Notes under the pieces: model-generated | Databases searched by the model: none | Seen by the model: the letters and a program-made list of their open reading frames with translations, nothing else | What the model was told of the DNA's origin: nothing | Program-made: the position numbers and the translations under genes | Source: Paracoccaceae bacterium | GTDB taxonomy: Bacteria; Pseudomonadota; Alphaproteobacteria; Rhodobacterales; Rhodobacteraceae | Assembly (NCBI GenBank): GCA_014762635.1 | Contig: JABURR010000098.1 | Span: 62,001 to 126,000 of the forward strand | DNA length: 64,000 bases | Direction of reading: 5' to 3' | Shown: positions 57,058 through 64,000 of the stretch, in pieces | Layout of the letters: the number at the start of each line of letters is the position of its first letter | Numbering within the stretch: position 1 is the first letter of the stretch

Positions 57058-58221
57058 TCAATAGGCCTTGCCGCGGGCCGAGACGGGCCAGACGACCTCG
57101 ACCTTGCCGCCGCGCACGCCCACGTACCAGTCGTGGACATTGGCGGTCGGGTCGCAATGGCCGGGCACGAGACGCAGCTTGTCGCCCACCTTGAGCACAC
57201 CCGAAGGATCCGAGATCACGCCATGCTCGTCCGAGCACTTGATGTATTCCACGTCATCGCGCCCGAAGATCACCGGCAGGCCACTATCCACCGACTGCGC
57301 CTTGAGGCCCGCGTCGCAGATCGCCTTGTCGGCCTTGGCGTGGCTCATGACCTGGGTGAGAATGAAGAAGGCGTTTTCCCACTCGCCCTGGTCGATGCGC
57401 TTGCCGTCCTTGTCGAGGATGCGGCCATAGTCGGCATCCATGAAAGCGTAGGAGCCGCACTGAAGCTCGTTGTAGACGCCCGAGTTCGACTCGAAATAAT
57501 AGCTGCCCGTGCCGCCACCCGAGACAAGCTCCGGCTCCAGCCCGGCGGCCTTCAGCCCCTCGACCGCGTCCTTCACTTGGGCGATGGCGATATCGAGCTT
57601 GGCCTTGCGGTCCTCGTAGCTGTCCATGTGCTGCATCGCGCCCTGGTAAGCCTGGATTCCGGTGAACTTCAGCCCCGGCGCGGCGTCGATGGCCTTGGCG
57701 ATGGCGACGACATCCTCGGTCGTGGTCACGCCACAGCGCCCGGCGCCGCAGTCGATCTCGACGAAGCACTCGATCTGGGTTCCGTGCTTTTGCGCTGCCG
57801 CCGAAAGCTCGGCCACGTTGTCGATGTCATCGACGCAGACGATGGTGCGCGCGCCCAGCTTGGGCAGTTGCGCCAACCGGTCGATCTTGAGCGGATCGCG
57901 CACTTGGTTCGAGACCAGCACGTCCTTGATGCCGCCGCGAGCGAAGACCTCTGCCTCGCTGACCTTCTGACAGCAAACGCCGACCGCGCCGCCCAGTTCC
58001 TCTTGCAGTTTCGCCACGTCGACGGATTTGTGCATCTTGCCATGCACCCGGTGGCGCATGCCGTGCACCTTGGCATAGTCGCCCATCTTCTTGATGTTGC
58101 GCTCCAGCGCGTCGAGGTCCAGCACAAGGCAGGGCGTCTGGATATCCGCCTCGTCCATGCCCGGCTTGGCGGGGATGTCGAAACCGACTTCGAAGGCGTC
58201 GAGGTTGCTCATGTCTTTCAT
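57058..58221 (-). CDS. bhcC: beta-Hydroxyaspartate aldolase BhcC
   Basis: PLP- and divalent-metal-dependent D-threonine-aldolase-fold enzyme condensing glyoxylate and glycine to (2R,3S)-beta-hydroxyaspartate. The length, 387 residues, equals that I recall for the Paracoccus denitrificans enzyme. The PLP Lys is probably Lys62 in HGKMHKS; GVCCQKVSEAEVFARGG and the C-terminal metal site PGHCDPT are typical. ATG 58219-58221 has AAGGAG 7 bases upstream; a second ATG three codons later is less favourable. Second-to-last gene of the bhc operon, flanked by hairpins on both sides. Confidence 0.96.
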   Translation of the reverse strand: MKDMSNLDAFEVGFDIPAKPGMDEADIQTPCLVLDLDALERNIKKMGDYAKVHGMRHRVHGKMHKSVDVAKLQEELGGAVGVCCQKVSEAEVFARGGIKDVLVSNQVRDPLKIDRLAQLPKLGARTIVCVDDIDNVAELSAAAQKHGTQIECFVEIDCGAGRCGVTTTEDVVAIAKAIDAAPGLKFTGIQAYQGAMQHMDSYEDRKAKLDIAIAQVKDAVEGLKAAGLEPELVSGGGTGSYYFESNSGVYNELQCGSYAFMDADYGRILDKDGKRIDQGEWENAFFILTQVMSHAKADKAICDAGLKAQSVDSGLPVIFGRDDVEYIKCSDEHGVISDPSGVLKVGDKLRLVPGHCDPTANVHDWYVGVRGGKVEVVWPVSARGKAY

Positions 58222-58244
58222 GTCCTTGCTCCTTTTTGGGCAGG

Positions 58245-58264
58245 TGCCGGGCTGAAGCCCGGCA
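58245..58264 (-). other. Intercistronic hairpin between bhcB and bhcC
   Basis: Perfect 8-bp arms (TGCCGGGC / GCCCGGCA) with a 4-base TGAA loop, 24 bases 3' of the bhcB stop and 10 bases before the bhcC ribosome-binding site. No T run, so not a typical terminator; an RNA-processing or stability element is more likely. Confidence 0.6.
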
Positions 58265-58288
58265 TACGGAAAAGTCCTGGGGCGGGCC

Positions 58289-59263
58289 TCAGCCTGCCAT
58301 CCACGGCAGATGGTCGAGGTCCACATTACCACCGGTGATGATCACGCCAACGCGCTTGCCGGCGAAAACCTCGGGATTTTTCAAAATCGTGGCCAGCGGC
58401 ACCGCGCTGGAGGGTTCCATCACGATCTTCATCCGCTTCCAGATCAGCTTCATCGCGTCGATGATCTCCTGCTCCGAGGCGGTCAGGATGTCGGTCACGT
58501 GGTTCGACACGAAATGCCAGGTCAGGTCCTTGAGCGGCACCTTGAGCCCGTCGGCAACGGTCTCGGGCGCGTCATCGGCGATGATGTGTCCGGCGCGGAA
58601 ACTGCGGGCGGCGTCATCGGCCTGCTCGGGTTCGGCGGCATAGATCGCCACCTCGGGCGCGAGGTTCGACAGCGTCAGGCAGGTGCCCGACACCATTCCA
58701 CCGCCGCCGATCGGCGCAACCACGGCATCGAGGCCACCGGTCTGCTCCATCAGTTCACGCGAGCAGGTCCCCTGCCCCGCGATCACGCGCGGGTCATTGT
58801 AGGGGTGAACGAACTCGGCACCCGTCTCGGCCTGAACCTTGGCGAAGGTCTCTTCGCGGCTCGAGGTCGAGGGCTCGCATTCGGTGATGATCCCGCCATA
58901 GCCGCGCACCGCATCCTTCTTGGCCTGCGGCGCGGTGCGGGGCATGACCACGTGGCACGGAATGCCCCGGCGCCCCGCGGCATAGCTGAGCGACAGCGCG
59001 TGGTTGCCCGAGCTGTGGGTGGCGACGCCCTTGGCGGCCATCTCGTCGGAAAGACCGAAAACCGCGTTGGAGGCGCCGCGCACCTTGAAAGCGCCGGCCT
59101 TCTGGAAGTTCTCGCATTTGAAGAACAGCTCGGCCCCGGTCAATTCGTTCAGGAAGGACGAGGTCAGGACCGGCGTCCGGTGGATATGGGGCTGGATGCG
59201 CTCGTGCGCGGCCAGCATGTCGTCGAGGGTCGGGATATACATCTCGCTCACGTCCTTCATCAT
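58289..59263 (-). CDS. bhcB: beta-Hydroxyaspartate dehydratase BhcB
   Basis: PLP enzyme of the serine/threonine dehydratase fold converting beta-hydroxyaspartate to iminosuccinate, which BhcD then reduces. 324 residues. PLP Lys60 in GAFKVRG, the SSGNHA loop near 87, and the glycine-rich phosphate cradle GGGGM in PIGGGGMVSG. The start overlaps the bhcA stop (ATGA) with AGGA 6 bases upstream; the adjacent second ATG is the alternative. Close to threonine dehydratases by fold; the operon context fixes the function. Confidence 0.95.
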   Translation of the reverse strand: MMKDVSEMYIPTLDDMLAAHERIQPHIHRTPVLTSSFLNELTGAELFFKCENFQKAGAFKVRGASNAVFGLSDEMAAKGVATHSSGNHALSLSYAAGRRGIPCHVVMPRTAPQAKKDAVRGYGGIITECEPSTSSREETFAKVQAETGAEFVHPYNDPRVIAGQGTCSRELMEQTGGLDAVVAPIGGGGMVSGTCLTLSNLAPEVAIYAAEPEQADDAARSFRAGHIIADDAPETVADGLKVPLKDLTWHFVSNHVTDILTASEQEIIDAMKLIWKRMKIVMEPSSAVPLATILKNPEVFAGKRVGVIITGGNVDLDHLPWMAG

Positions 59264-60450
59264 GCGGCTTCCTGCTGAGCGGTTCCGGTGGCCCCGCGAT
59301 AGACCGCCTGCGCGGCGGCAACGCCGGAGCCGGGTACCACGTCGAGGCCCAGGTCGGCCATGACCATCTCGGCCGTGGCAAGACCCGAGAGCGCCATCAC
59401 GTCGGTCAGGCTGCCCAGGTGGCCGATGCGGAAGACCTTGCCCGCAACCTCGCCCAGGCCGGTGCCGAAGGCGACGCCGTATTTCTGCAGCGCGTGGCCG
59501 ACGACGCGGTTGGCGTCGAACCCCTCGGGGGTGCGGATCGCGCTGACCGTGTCGGAATAAACCGCCGGCGAGGTGGCGCAAAGCTCCAGCCCCCAGGCAT
59601 GAACGGCGGCGCGGACACCTTCGGCGATGCGGTGGTGGCGGGCGAAGACATTCTCCAGCCCCTCGCCCAGCAGCATCTCGGTCGAAAGCTTCAGCCCGTT
59701 CAGCAGGCCCACGGCGGGCGTGTAGGGATAGGCATTGGCGGCATAGCCCTTGGCCATGTCGCGGATGTCAAAGAAGCAGCGCGACAGTTTCGCGGCCTCG
59801 ACCGCCGCCAGCGCCTTGGGAGAAAAGGCGGTGATCGCAAGGCCCGCCGAAAGCATGAAGCCCTTCTGGCTGCCGGTCACGGCGATATCGACGCCCCAAT
59901 CGTCCATCCGGAAATCGACCGAACCGATGGAGCTGACGCCGTCGACAAAGAACAGCGCCGGGTGCCCGGCGGCATCCATCGCCCGGCGGATCGCGGCGAT
60001 GTCCGATAGAACCCCGGTCGCGGTCTCGTTATGGGTGGCGAGGACGGCCTTGATCCGGTGCTCTTTATCGGCGGTCAGGATCTCTTCGTAACGGTCGGCG
60101 GGCAGTCCCTCGCCCCAGGGAACCTCGATCACCTCGACGTTCAGGCCGTGGCGCTGGCACATGTCGATCCAGCGATGGCTGAACATGCCATTGCGCGCAG
60201 CCAGAACCGTGTCACCGGGCGACAGCGTGTTGGTCAGCGCCGTCTCCCATCCGCCGGTACCAGTGGCGGGAAACACGAAAACCTCGGCCGCTTCGGTCTT
60301 CAGAACCTTCTTCACCCCCGCCAGCGCCGGGTGCAGGATCTGCGCGAACAGCGGCGAGCGGTGATCGATCGTCGGCATGTCCATGGCCTTGCGCAGCACC
60401 TCGGGGATGTTGGTCGGGCCGGGAATGAAAACCGGGTTCTGGAAACTCAT
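59260..60450 (-). CDS. bhcA: Aspartate-glyoxylate aminotransferase BhcA
   Basis: First step of the beta-hydroxyaspartate cycle: transfers the amino group of L-aspartate to glyoxylate, giving oxaloacetate (the product leaving the cycle) and glycine. 396 residues of class V aminotransferase fold; FIPGPTNIPEVLRKAMDMPTIDHRSP is a signature N-terminus, FPATGTGGWETAL binds the phosphate, and TGSQKGFMLSAGL holds the PLP Lys. ATG has GAGGAGG 7 bases upstream. Leading gene of the operon, divergent from bhcR. Confidence 0.96.
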   Translation of the reverse strand: MSFQNPVFIPGPTNIPEVLRKAMDMPTIDHRSPLFAQILHPALAGVKKVLKTEAAEVFVFPATGTGGWETALTNTLSPGDTVLAARNGMFSHRWIDMCQRHGLNVEVIEVPWGEGLPADRYEEILTADKEHRIKAVLATHNETATGVLSDIAAIRRAMDAAGHPALFFVDGVSSIGSVDFRMDDWGVDIAVTGSQKGFMLSAGLAITAFSPKALAAVEAAKLSRCFFDIRDMAKGYAANAYPYTPAVGLLNGLKLSTEMLLGEGLENVFARHHRIAEGVRAAVHAWGLELCATSPAVYSDTVSAIRTPEGFDANRVVGHALQKYGVAFGTGLGEVAGKVFRIGHLGSLTDVMALSGLATAEMVMADLGLDVVPGSGVAAAQAVYRGATGTAQQEAA

Positions 60451-60522
60451 GATACGTCCTCCTCAAGACTGTGCCGAGACCGTACAGAGCGCGCCAGAGT
60501 CGGGCAATTTTTTTGAAAAACA

Positions 60523-60539
60523 TTTTCACAATATGAAAA
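60523..60539. promoter_or_regulatory. Candidate BhcR operator, site 1
   Basis: TTTTCA-N5-TGAAAA, a perfect dyad of the size bound by IclR-family regulators, in the strikingly AT-rich centre of the bhcA-bhcR gap, 73 bases from bhcA. Confidence 0.5.
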
Positions 60540-60575
60540 ATGCGAAAAAATTATTCATTTTCATTTGGTTGCTAT

Positions 60576-60592
60576 TTTTCATTGTAAGAAAT
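60576..60592. promoter_or_regulatory. Candidate BhcR operator, site 2 (degenerate)
   Basis: TTTTCA-N5-AGAAAT, matching site 1 on the left arm and four of six positions on the right. Its centre is 53 bases from site 1, about five helical turns, and 45 bases from the bhcR ATG. Confidence 0.35.
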
Positions 60593-60636
60593 GATTTTTC
60601 GTAGTGTAAAAAATACCTGCAAGACGGAGCCAGCCC

Positions 60637-61446
60637 ATGCCCAGCACCCGCCAACGCGGCCGCCCGAAATCCTTTACCCCGAACGAGGGGCAGACGATCA
60701 TCCAGTCGCTCGACCGGGCCATCGACGTGCTGCAGGTGCTGGCTGAAAGCGGCGGGCTGACCCTGTCGGAAATCGCCGCGGCGCTGGATCAGTCCCCGGC
60801 CACGATCTACCGGGTTCTTTCCACCTTCGAGGCGCGCCACATCGCCGAACCAGACCCTGTGAACCAGACCTGGCACGTGGGCCCGGCGGCGTTCCGGCTG
60901 GGCGCGGCCTTCCTGCGCCGCACCAACGTGGTGGAACGCGCGCGCCCGGTGATGCGCGAGTTGATGGAGGCCACGGGCGAGACCGCGAACCTTGGCATCG
61001 AAAACGGCGGCCAGGTGCTTTTCGTCAGCCAGGTCGAGACCCACGAGTCGATCCGCGCCTTCTTCCCGCCCGGCACGCAGTCGCCGCTCCATGCCTCGGG
61101 CATCGGCAAGGCGCTGCTGTCGTGCCTGCCCGAGGATCGGTTGGAAGCCGTGCTGACGGGCGAAATGCACCGCTTCACCGACAGCACCATAACCGACCCC
61201 GCCGCCATGCGCGCGGACCTCGAGGCCATCCGCGCCCGCGGCTATGCGCTGGATGACGAGGAACGCACCAGCGGCATGCGTTGCATCGCCGCCCCGGTGC
61301 GCAATCATTTCGGAGAGGCTGTCGCCGGTGTCTCGGTCTCGGGTCCCACCCATCGCGTCACACCCGACAGGGTGGATGCCCTCGGCGCGTTGGTGCGCGA
61401 GGCGGCGAGGGCCATATCCCATGGCCTCGGCGCGCCCGGCACCTGA
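60637..61446 (+). CDS. bhcR: IclR-family regulator of the bhc operon, BhcR
   Basis: 269 residues: an N-terminal winged helix-turn-helix (about 20-85; SLDRAIDVLQVLAESGGLTLSEIAAALDQSPATIYRVLSTFEA) and a C-terminal GAF-like effector domain (about 90-260). Divergent from bhcA with a 186-base shared promoter region. In the Paracoccus system BhcR binds this region and glyoxylate alters the binding; that is established knowledge, not shown here. ATG follows GGAG at 7 bases. Convergent with the hydroxyacid dehydrogenase gene, 3 bases apart. Confidence 0.94.
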   Translation: MPSTRQRGRPKSFTPNEGQTIIQSLDRAIDVLQVLAESGGLTLSEIAAALDQSPATIYRVLSTFEARHIAEPDPVNQTWHVGPAAFRLGAAFLRRTNVVERARPVMRELMEATGETANLGIENGGQVLFVSQVETHESIRAFFPPGTQSPLHASGIGKALLSCLPEDRLEAVLTGEMHRFTDSTITDPAAMRADLEAIRARGYALDDEERTSGMRCIAAPVRNHFGEAVAGVSVSGPTHRVTPDRVDALGALVREAARAISHGLGAPGT

Positions 61447-61449
61447 GCG

Positions 61450-62436
61450 TTACAACATCGCGGGAACCACAAGGTCCGGCGGGCGGTGGCCATCGGCGAA
61501 GGTCTTGATGTTGATGATGACCTTCTCGCCCATCTCGATCCGGCCCTCGACCGTGGCCGAGCCCATGTGCGGCAGCAGCACCACGTTTTTCAACTCGCGC
61601 AGGCGCGGGTTGATCTCGTGCCCATGCTCGAACACGTCAAGGCCCGCCCCGGCAATCTCACCGGCGCGCAGCATCCGCGTGAGCGCATTCTCGTCGATCA
61701 CTTCCCCGCGCGAGGTGTTCACGATCACCGCCGAGGGCTTCATCAGCTTCAGCCGACGGGCATTCATCAGGTGGAAGGTCGAGGGCGTGTGCGGACAGTT
61801 GATCGACAGGATGTCCATCCGCGTCACCATCTGGTCGAGGCTTTCCCAATAGGTGGCCTCGAACTCTTCCTCGATCTCGGGGCGCAGGCGCTTGCGGTTG
61901 TGATAATGCACCTGCATCCCGAAAGCGCGCGCGCGTCGTGCCACCGCCTGCCCGATGCGCCCCATGCCCAGGATGCCAAGCCGACGACCGCCGACGCGAC
62001 CGCCCATGAAGGCCGTGGGCGACCAGCCCTCCCAAGCGCCGGACTGCATATGGGCCAGCCCCTCGGGGATGCGGCGGGTGACGGCAAGGATCAGCGCCAG
62101 GGTCATGTCGGCGGTGTCATCGGTGATCACACCGGGCGTGTTCGACACAAGGATCCCGCGCTGCCGGGCCGTGGACACATCCACATGGTCGACCCCCGCA
62201 CTGTAGCAGGCGATGAGCTTCAGCTTCTCCCCCGCCTGTGCCAGAAGCGCCTGGTCGATCTGGTCGGTCACGCAGGGCACCAGAACGTCGGCGGTCCGCA
62301 CCGCCGCCGCCAGTTCCTCGCGCGACATCTTGTGATCGTCCTCGTTGAGGGTCACGTCGAACAGTTCCTTCATCCGCGTCTCGACCACTTCGGGCAGGCG
62401 TCGCGTGACGACAACACTCAGACGGGACGCTGGCAT
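61450..62436 (-). CDS. D-2-hydroxyacid dehydrogenase (glyoxylate/hydroxypyruvate reductase type)
   Basis: 328 residues of the NAD(P)-dependent D-isomer family. Rossmann motif GILGMGRIGQAVA near 152-164; catalytic Arg in NTSRGEVID, Glu in the FEHGHEINP region, and His in LLPHMGSAT. The HNRKRL after the third strand suggests NADPH use. Gly-Val-Asp-His-Val (AGVDHVDV) is typical of GhrB/GyaR glyoxylate reductases. The position beside the bhc locus fits glyoxylate-glycolate interconversion, though substrate specificity is inferred. ATG 62434-62436; the upstream extension is not conserved. Confidence 0.88.
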   Translation of the reverse strand: MPASRLSVVVTRRLPEVVETRMKELFDVTLNEDDHKMSREELAAAVRTADVLVPCVTDQIDQALLAQAGEKLKLIACYSAGVDHVDVSTARQRGILVSNTPGVITDDTADMTLALILAVTRRIPEGLAHMQSGAWEGWSPTAFMGGRVGGRRLGILGMGRIGQAVARRARAFGMQVHYHNRKRLRPEIEEEFEATYWESLDQMVTRMDILSINCPHTPSTFHLMNARRLKLMKPSAVIVNTSRGEVIDENALTRMLRAGEIAGAGLDVFEHGHEINPRLRELKNVVLLPHMGSATVEGRIEMGEKVIINIKTFADGHRPPDLVVPAML

Positions 62437-62571
62437 GAACTGTCTCTCCCTCTTCCCTTGCAAGGTTCCTGCTGGCAAAGTGGCAAGGAACCGGGGCAGG
62501 CACAAGCAGAAGCCGCAAACCCGGACCAATTGGCGCGGCAAGGGGCCGCCGGGCAAAACGGGCAGACAGGT

Positions 62572-63069
62572 ATGCGGCGGAGTCTTCAGGCTGTTTTCGG
62601 CGTGTTTCTGATCCTTGCGGGATCGCTCGCCTCCGCGCAGGAGCGCGGTCCGGTCACCAACCTTCCCCTGCCCCGTTTCGTCTCGCTCAAGGTCGGCGAA
62701 GGCAACGTGCGGCGGGGCCCGTCACTGACCCACCGGATCGACTGGGTCTTCACCCGTCGCGACATGCCGCTGGAGGTGATCGCCGAATACGGCCACTGGC
62801 GGCGGGTGCGCGACCGCGACGGCGCGGGCGGATGGGTGCATTACTCGCTGCTGTCCGGCATCCGCACGGTGATCGTCGAAGAAGACATGACCCCCATGTA
62901 CCAGCGCCCCGACCCCGACAGTGCCGTCAACGCCCGGGCCGAGGCCGGGGTGATCGCGCGGCTGGGCGAATGCGGGGCCGCGTTCTGCCGGATCAGCGCA
63001 GACGGACAGCGCGGCTGGGCCCCGAAATCCGCCCTCTGGGGTGTGGCCCCCGGCGAGATCCGCGACTAG
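62572..63069 (+). CDS. Secreted SH3-domain protein
   Basis: 165 residues: signal peptide ending ASAQ (about 23), then two SH3b-like repeats (about 36-90 with SLKVGEGNVRRGPS ... EYGHWRRVRDRDGAGGWVHYSLLSG; about 95-155 with MTPMYQRPDPDS ... GECGAAFCRISADGQRGWAPKSALWG). SH3b modules of this kind bind cell-wall peptides or other envelope ligands. Two Cys (in GECGAAFC) may form a disulphide. Function unknown. Confidence 0.85.
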   Translation: MRRSLQAVFGVFLILAGSLASAQERGPVTNLPLPRFVSLKVGEGNVRRGPSLTHRIDWVFTRRDMPLEVIAEYGHWRRVRDRDGAGGWVHYSLLSGIRTVIVEEDMTPMYQRPDPDSAVNARAEAGVIARLGECGAAFCRISADGQRGWAPKSALWGVAPGEIRD

Positions 63070-63074
63070 AAAGG

Positions 63075-63092
63075 CCGGGTTTCCAGACCCGG
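63075..63092 (+). other. Small hairpin overlapping the next ribosome-binding site
   Basis: CCGGGT / ACCCGG arms with a TTCCAG loop, 5 bases after the SH3-gene stop. The 3' arm contains the GG of the GGAG that precedes the TTG start of the cation efflux gene, so folding could lower its translation. Confidence 0.45.
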
Positions 63093-63100
63093 AGCCTCAT

Positions 63101-64000
63101 TTGACCGACCCGAAATCCATTCGCCTGAACCTCTCCGCCGGGATCCTGTCGGTTTCGGTGGCGCTTGTTCTTGTGTTGGCCAAGCTCTGGGCGCTTTCGG
63201 CCACGGGGGCGCTGTCGATCGCAGCCTCGCTGGCGGACAGCGCGATGGACCTGATGATCTCGCTCGCCGGTCTGGCGGCGATTGCCTACGCGGCCCGCCC
63301 GCCGGACGAGGATCACGCCTTCGGCCATTCCTCGGCCGAGGATCTGGCCGCGCTGGGGCAGAGCATCTTCATCCTGGTGATGTCGGGCGTGATCGGCTGG
63401 GCCGCGGTGGCGCGGCTTCTGGCCGACGATCCCGAACCACTGATGGCCGAAGGACCCGGCATCGCGGTCATGGTCTTCTCGATCCTGCTCACCGGCGCAC
63501 TGATCCTCTGGCAACGTCGGGTTGCGGCGCGCACCGGCTCGCGCGTGGTGGCGGCGGACTCGCTACACTACTTGGGCGACCTCCTGCCCAATATCGGGGC
63601 AATCCTCGCGCTCTGGGCCTCGGCCGCGCTGGGGCTGTCGCAGATCGACAGCGCCGTGGCGCTTGGCGCGGCGGCGATGCTGGCGGTGGGCGCGTTGCGC
63701 ATCGGCAAGGGCGCGTGGGATGCGCTGATGGACCGCGCCGCTGACGCCGAGATGATCGAGGGCATCGAGCGTATCGCGGGCGATTTCCCCGGCGTCCACG
63801 GCTTCCATGACCTCAAGACCCGCACGGCAGGCAGCCGCGTCTTCGTGAACCTGCATATCGAACTGGACGGCAGCCAGACCCTGGACGAGGCCCACGCCAT
63901 CGGTGCGGCCCTGCGCCGGGCGATCCTGCACGAGTACCCGCAAGCCGACGTGATCATCCACAAGGACCCGGTGGGCGTGACCCCGCATCCCGACGACCCG
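63101..64000 (+). CDS. Cation diffusion facilitator family transporter (3' end outside window)
   Basis: 300 residues visible of a CDF/FieF-type divalent-cation efflux protein. DSAMD at residues 46-50 and HYLGD near 154-158 supply the Asp/His metal site in helices 2 and 5; the cytosolic side has HAFGHSSAED after helix 2. The C-terminal cytoplasmic ferredoxin-like domain begins near residue 210 and is nearly complete. The start is probably TTG 63101, with GGAG 6 bases upstream; no ATG or GTG fits as well. Metal may be Fe2+, Zn2+ or Mn2+. Confidence 0.9.
   Translation, partial: MTDPKSIRLNLSAGILSVSVALVLVLAKLWALSATGALSIAASLADSAMDLMISLAGLAAIAYAARPPDEDHAFGHSSAEDLAALGQSIFILVMSGVIGWAAVARLLADDPEPLMAEGPGIAVMVFSILLTGALILWQRRVAARTGSRVVAADSLHYLGDLLPNIGAILALWASAALGLSQIDSAVALGAAAMLAVGALRIGKGAWDALMDRAADAEMIEGIERIAGDFPGVHGFHDLKTRTAGSRVFVNLHIELDGSQTLDEAHAIGAALRRAILHEYPQADVIIHKDPVGVTPHPDDP

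Overview
The window reads as chromosomal DNA of a high-GC alphaproteobacterium of the order Rhodobacterales, most likely the Roseobacter group. The evidence is gene content. It holds a short prolyl-tRNA synthetase, an HdaA-type DnaA regulator with a clamp-binding motif, an RpoHII-type sigma factor, a CobP-type cobinamide kinase, a PccR/ScfR-like regulator next to propionyl-CoA assimilation genes, choline transporter genes (choX, choW, choV) and a complete beta-hydroxyaspartate cycle locus. Genes are tightly packed, with many ATGA or TGATG overlaps. I found no tRNA, rRNA, CRISPR array, prophage or insertion sequence, so most of the window is core genome.

Layout. 1-4.4 kb: start of a c-type cytochrome lipoprotein, a secreted protein of unknown function, lolD, lolC and proS. 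4.5-12.3 kb: a leftward run of djlA-like, endonuclease/exonuclease, small secreted protein, perM-like, hdaA, ppk and ppx. 12.3-14.8 kb: GNAT and VOC genes, then nhaA. 14.8-25.9 kb: propionyl-CoA assimilation (pccB, pccA, mcm) interspersed with small lipoprotein and unknown genes, an MFS exporter and the PccR-like regulator; TTTGCAAA palindromes precede both pccB and the regulator. 25.9-31.5 kb: a DUF465 gene behind a perfect FNR-type box, a secreted nuclease, a GST, and choX-choWV with an inserted antisense metallo-hydrolase gene. 31.6-38.2 kb: M3 peptidase, a DsbA-fold protein, a membrane-tethered MoeB/ThiF-like protein, dut, coaBC and rpoH. 38.3-46.2 kb: cobU, a phosphatase, a GST with an added Cys domain, comM, an esterase, gshB, yraN, rsmI and lpoA-like. 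46.2-52.3 kb: glnD, murJ, a rhomboid without catalytic residues, and trpS. 52.3-56.0 kb: a pair of L,D-transpeptidase-fold genes, one without its catalytic cysteine; a secreted molybdopterin-fold-like protein with a membrane sensor lacking an output domain; and queC. 56.0-62.4 kb: bhcD, bhcC, bhcB, bhcA, divergent bhcR, and a 2-hydroxyacid dehydrogenase. 62.6-64.0 kb: an SH3 protein and a truncated cation diffusion facilitator.

How the genes work together. The strongest metabolic unit is the beta-hydroxyaspartate cycle, in which BhcA, BhcB, BhcC and BhcD turn two glyoxylate into oxaloacetate under BhcR. The adjacent 2-hydroxyacid dehydrogenase could shuttle glyoxylate and glycolate. The pcc/mcm unit feeds propionyl-CoA into succinyl-CoA. 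Choline uptake adds another source of marine C1/C2 and nitrogen. The points most worth following up are regulatory and structural: a recurring short palindrome just downstream of stop codons, one copy of which overlaps the bhcD ribosome-binding site; a candidate ECF promoter for rpoH; the FNR box; and three proteins that keep their fold but lack expected catalytic parts (rhomboid, L,D-transpeptidase, DsbA-like).
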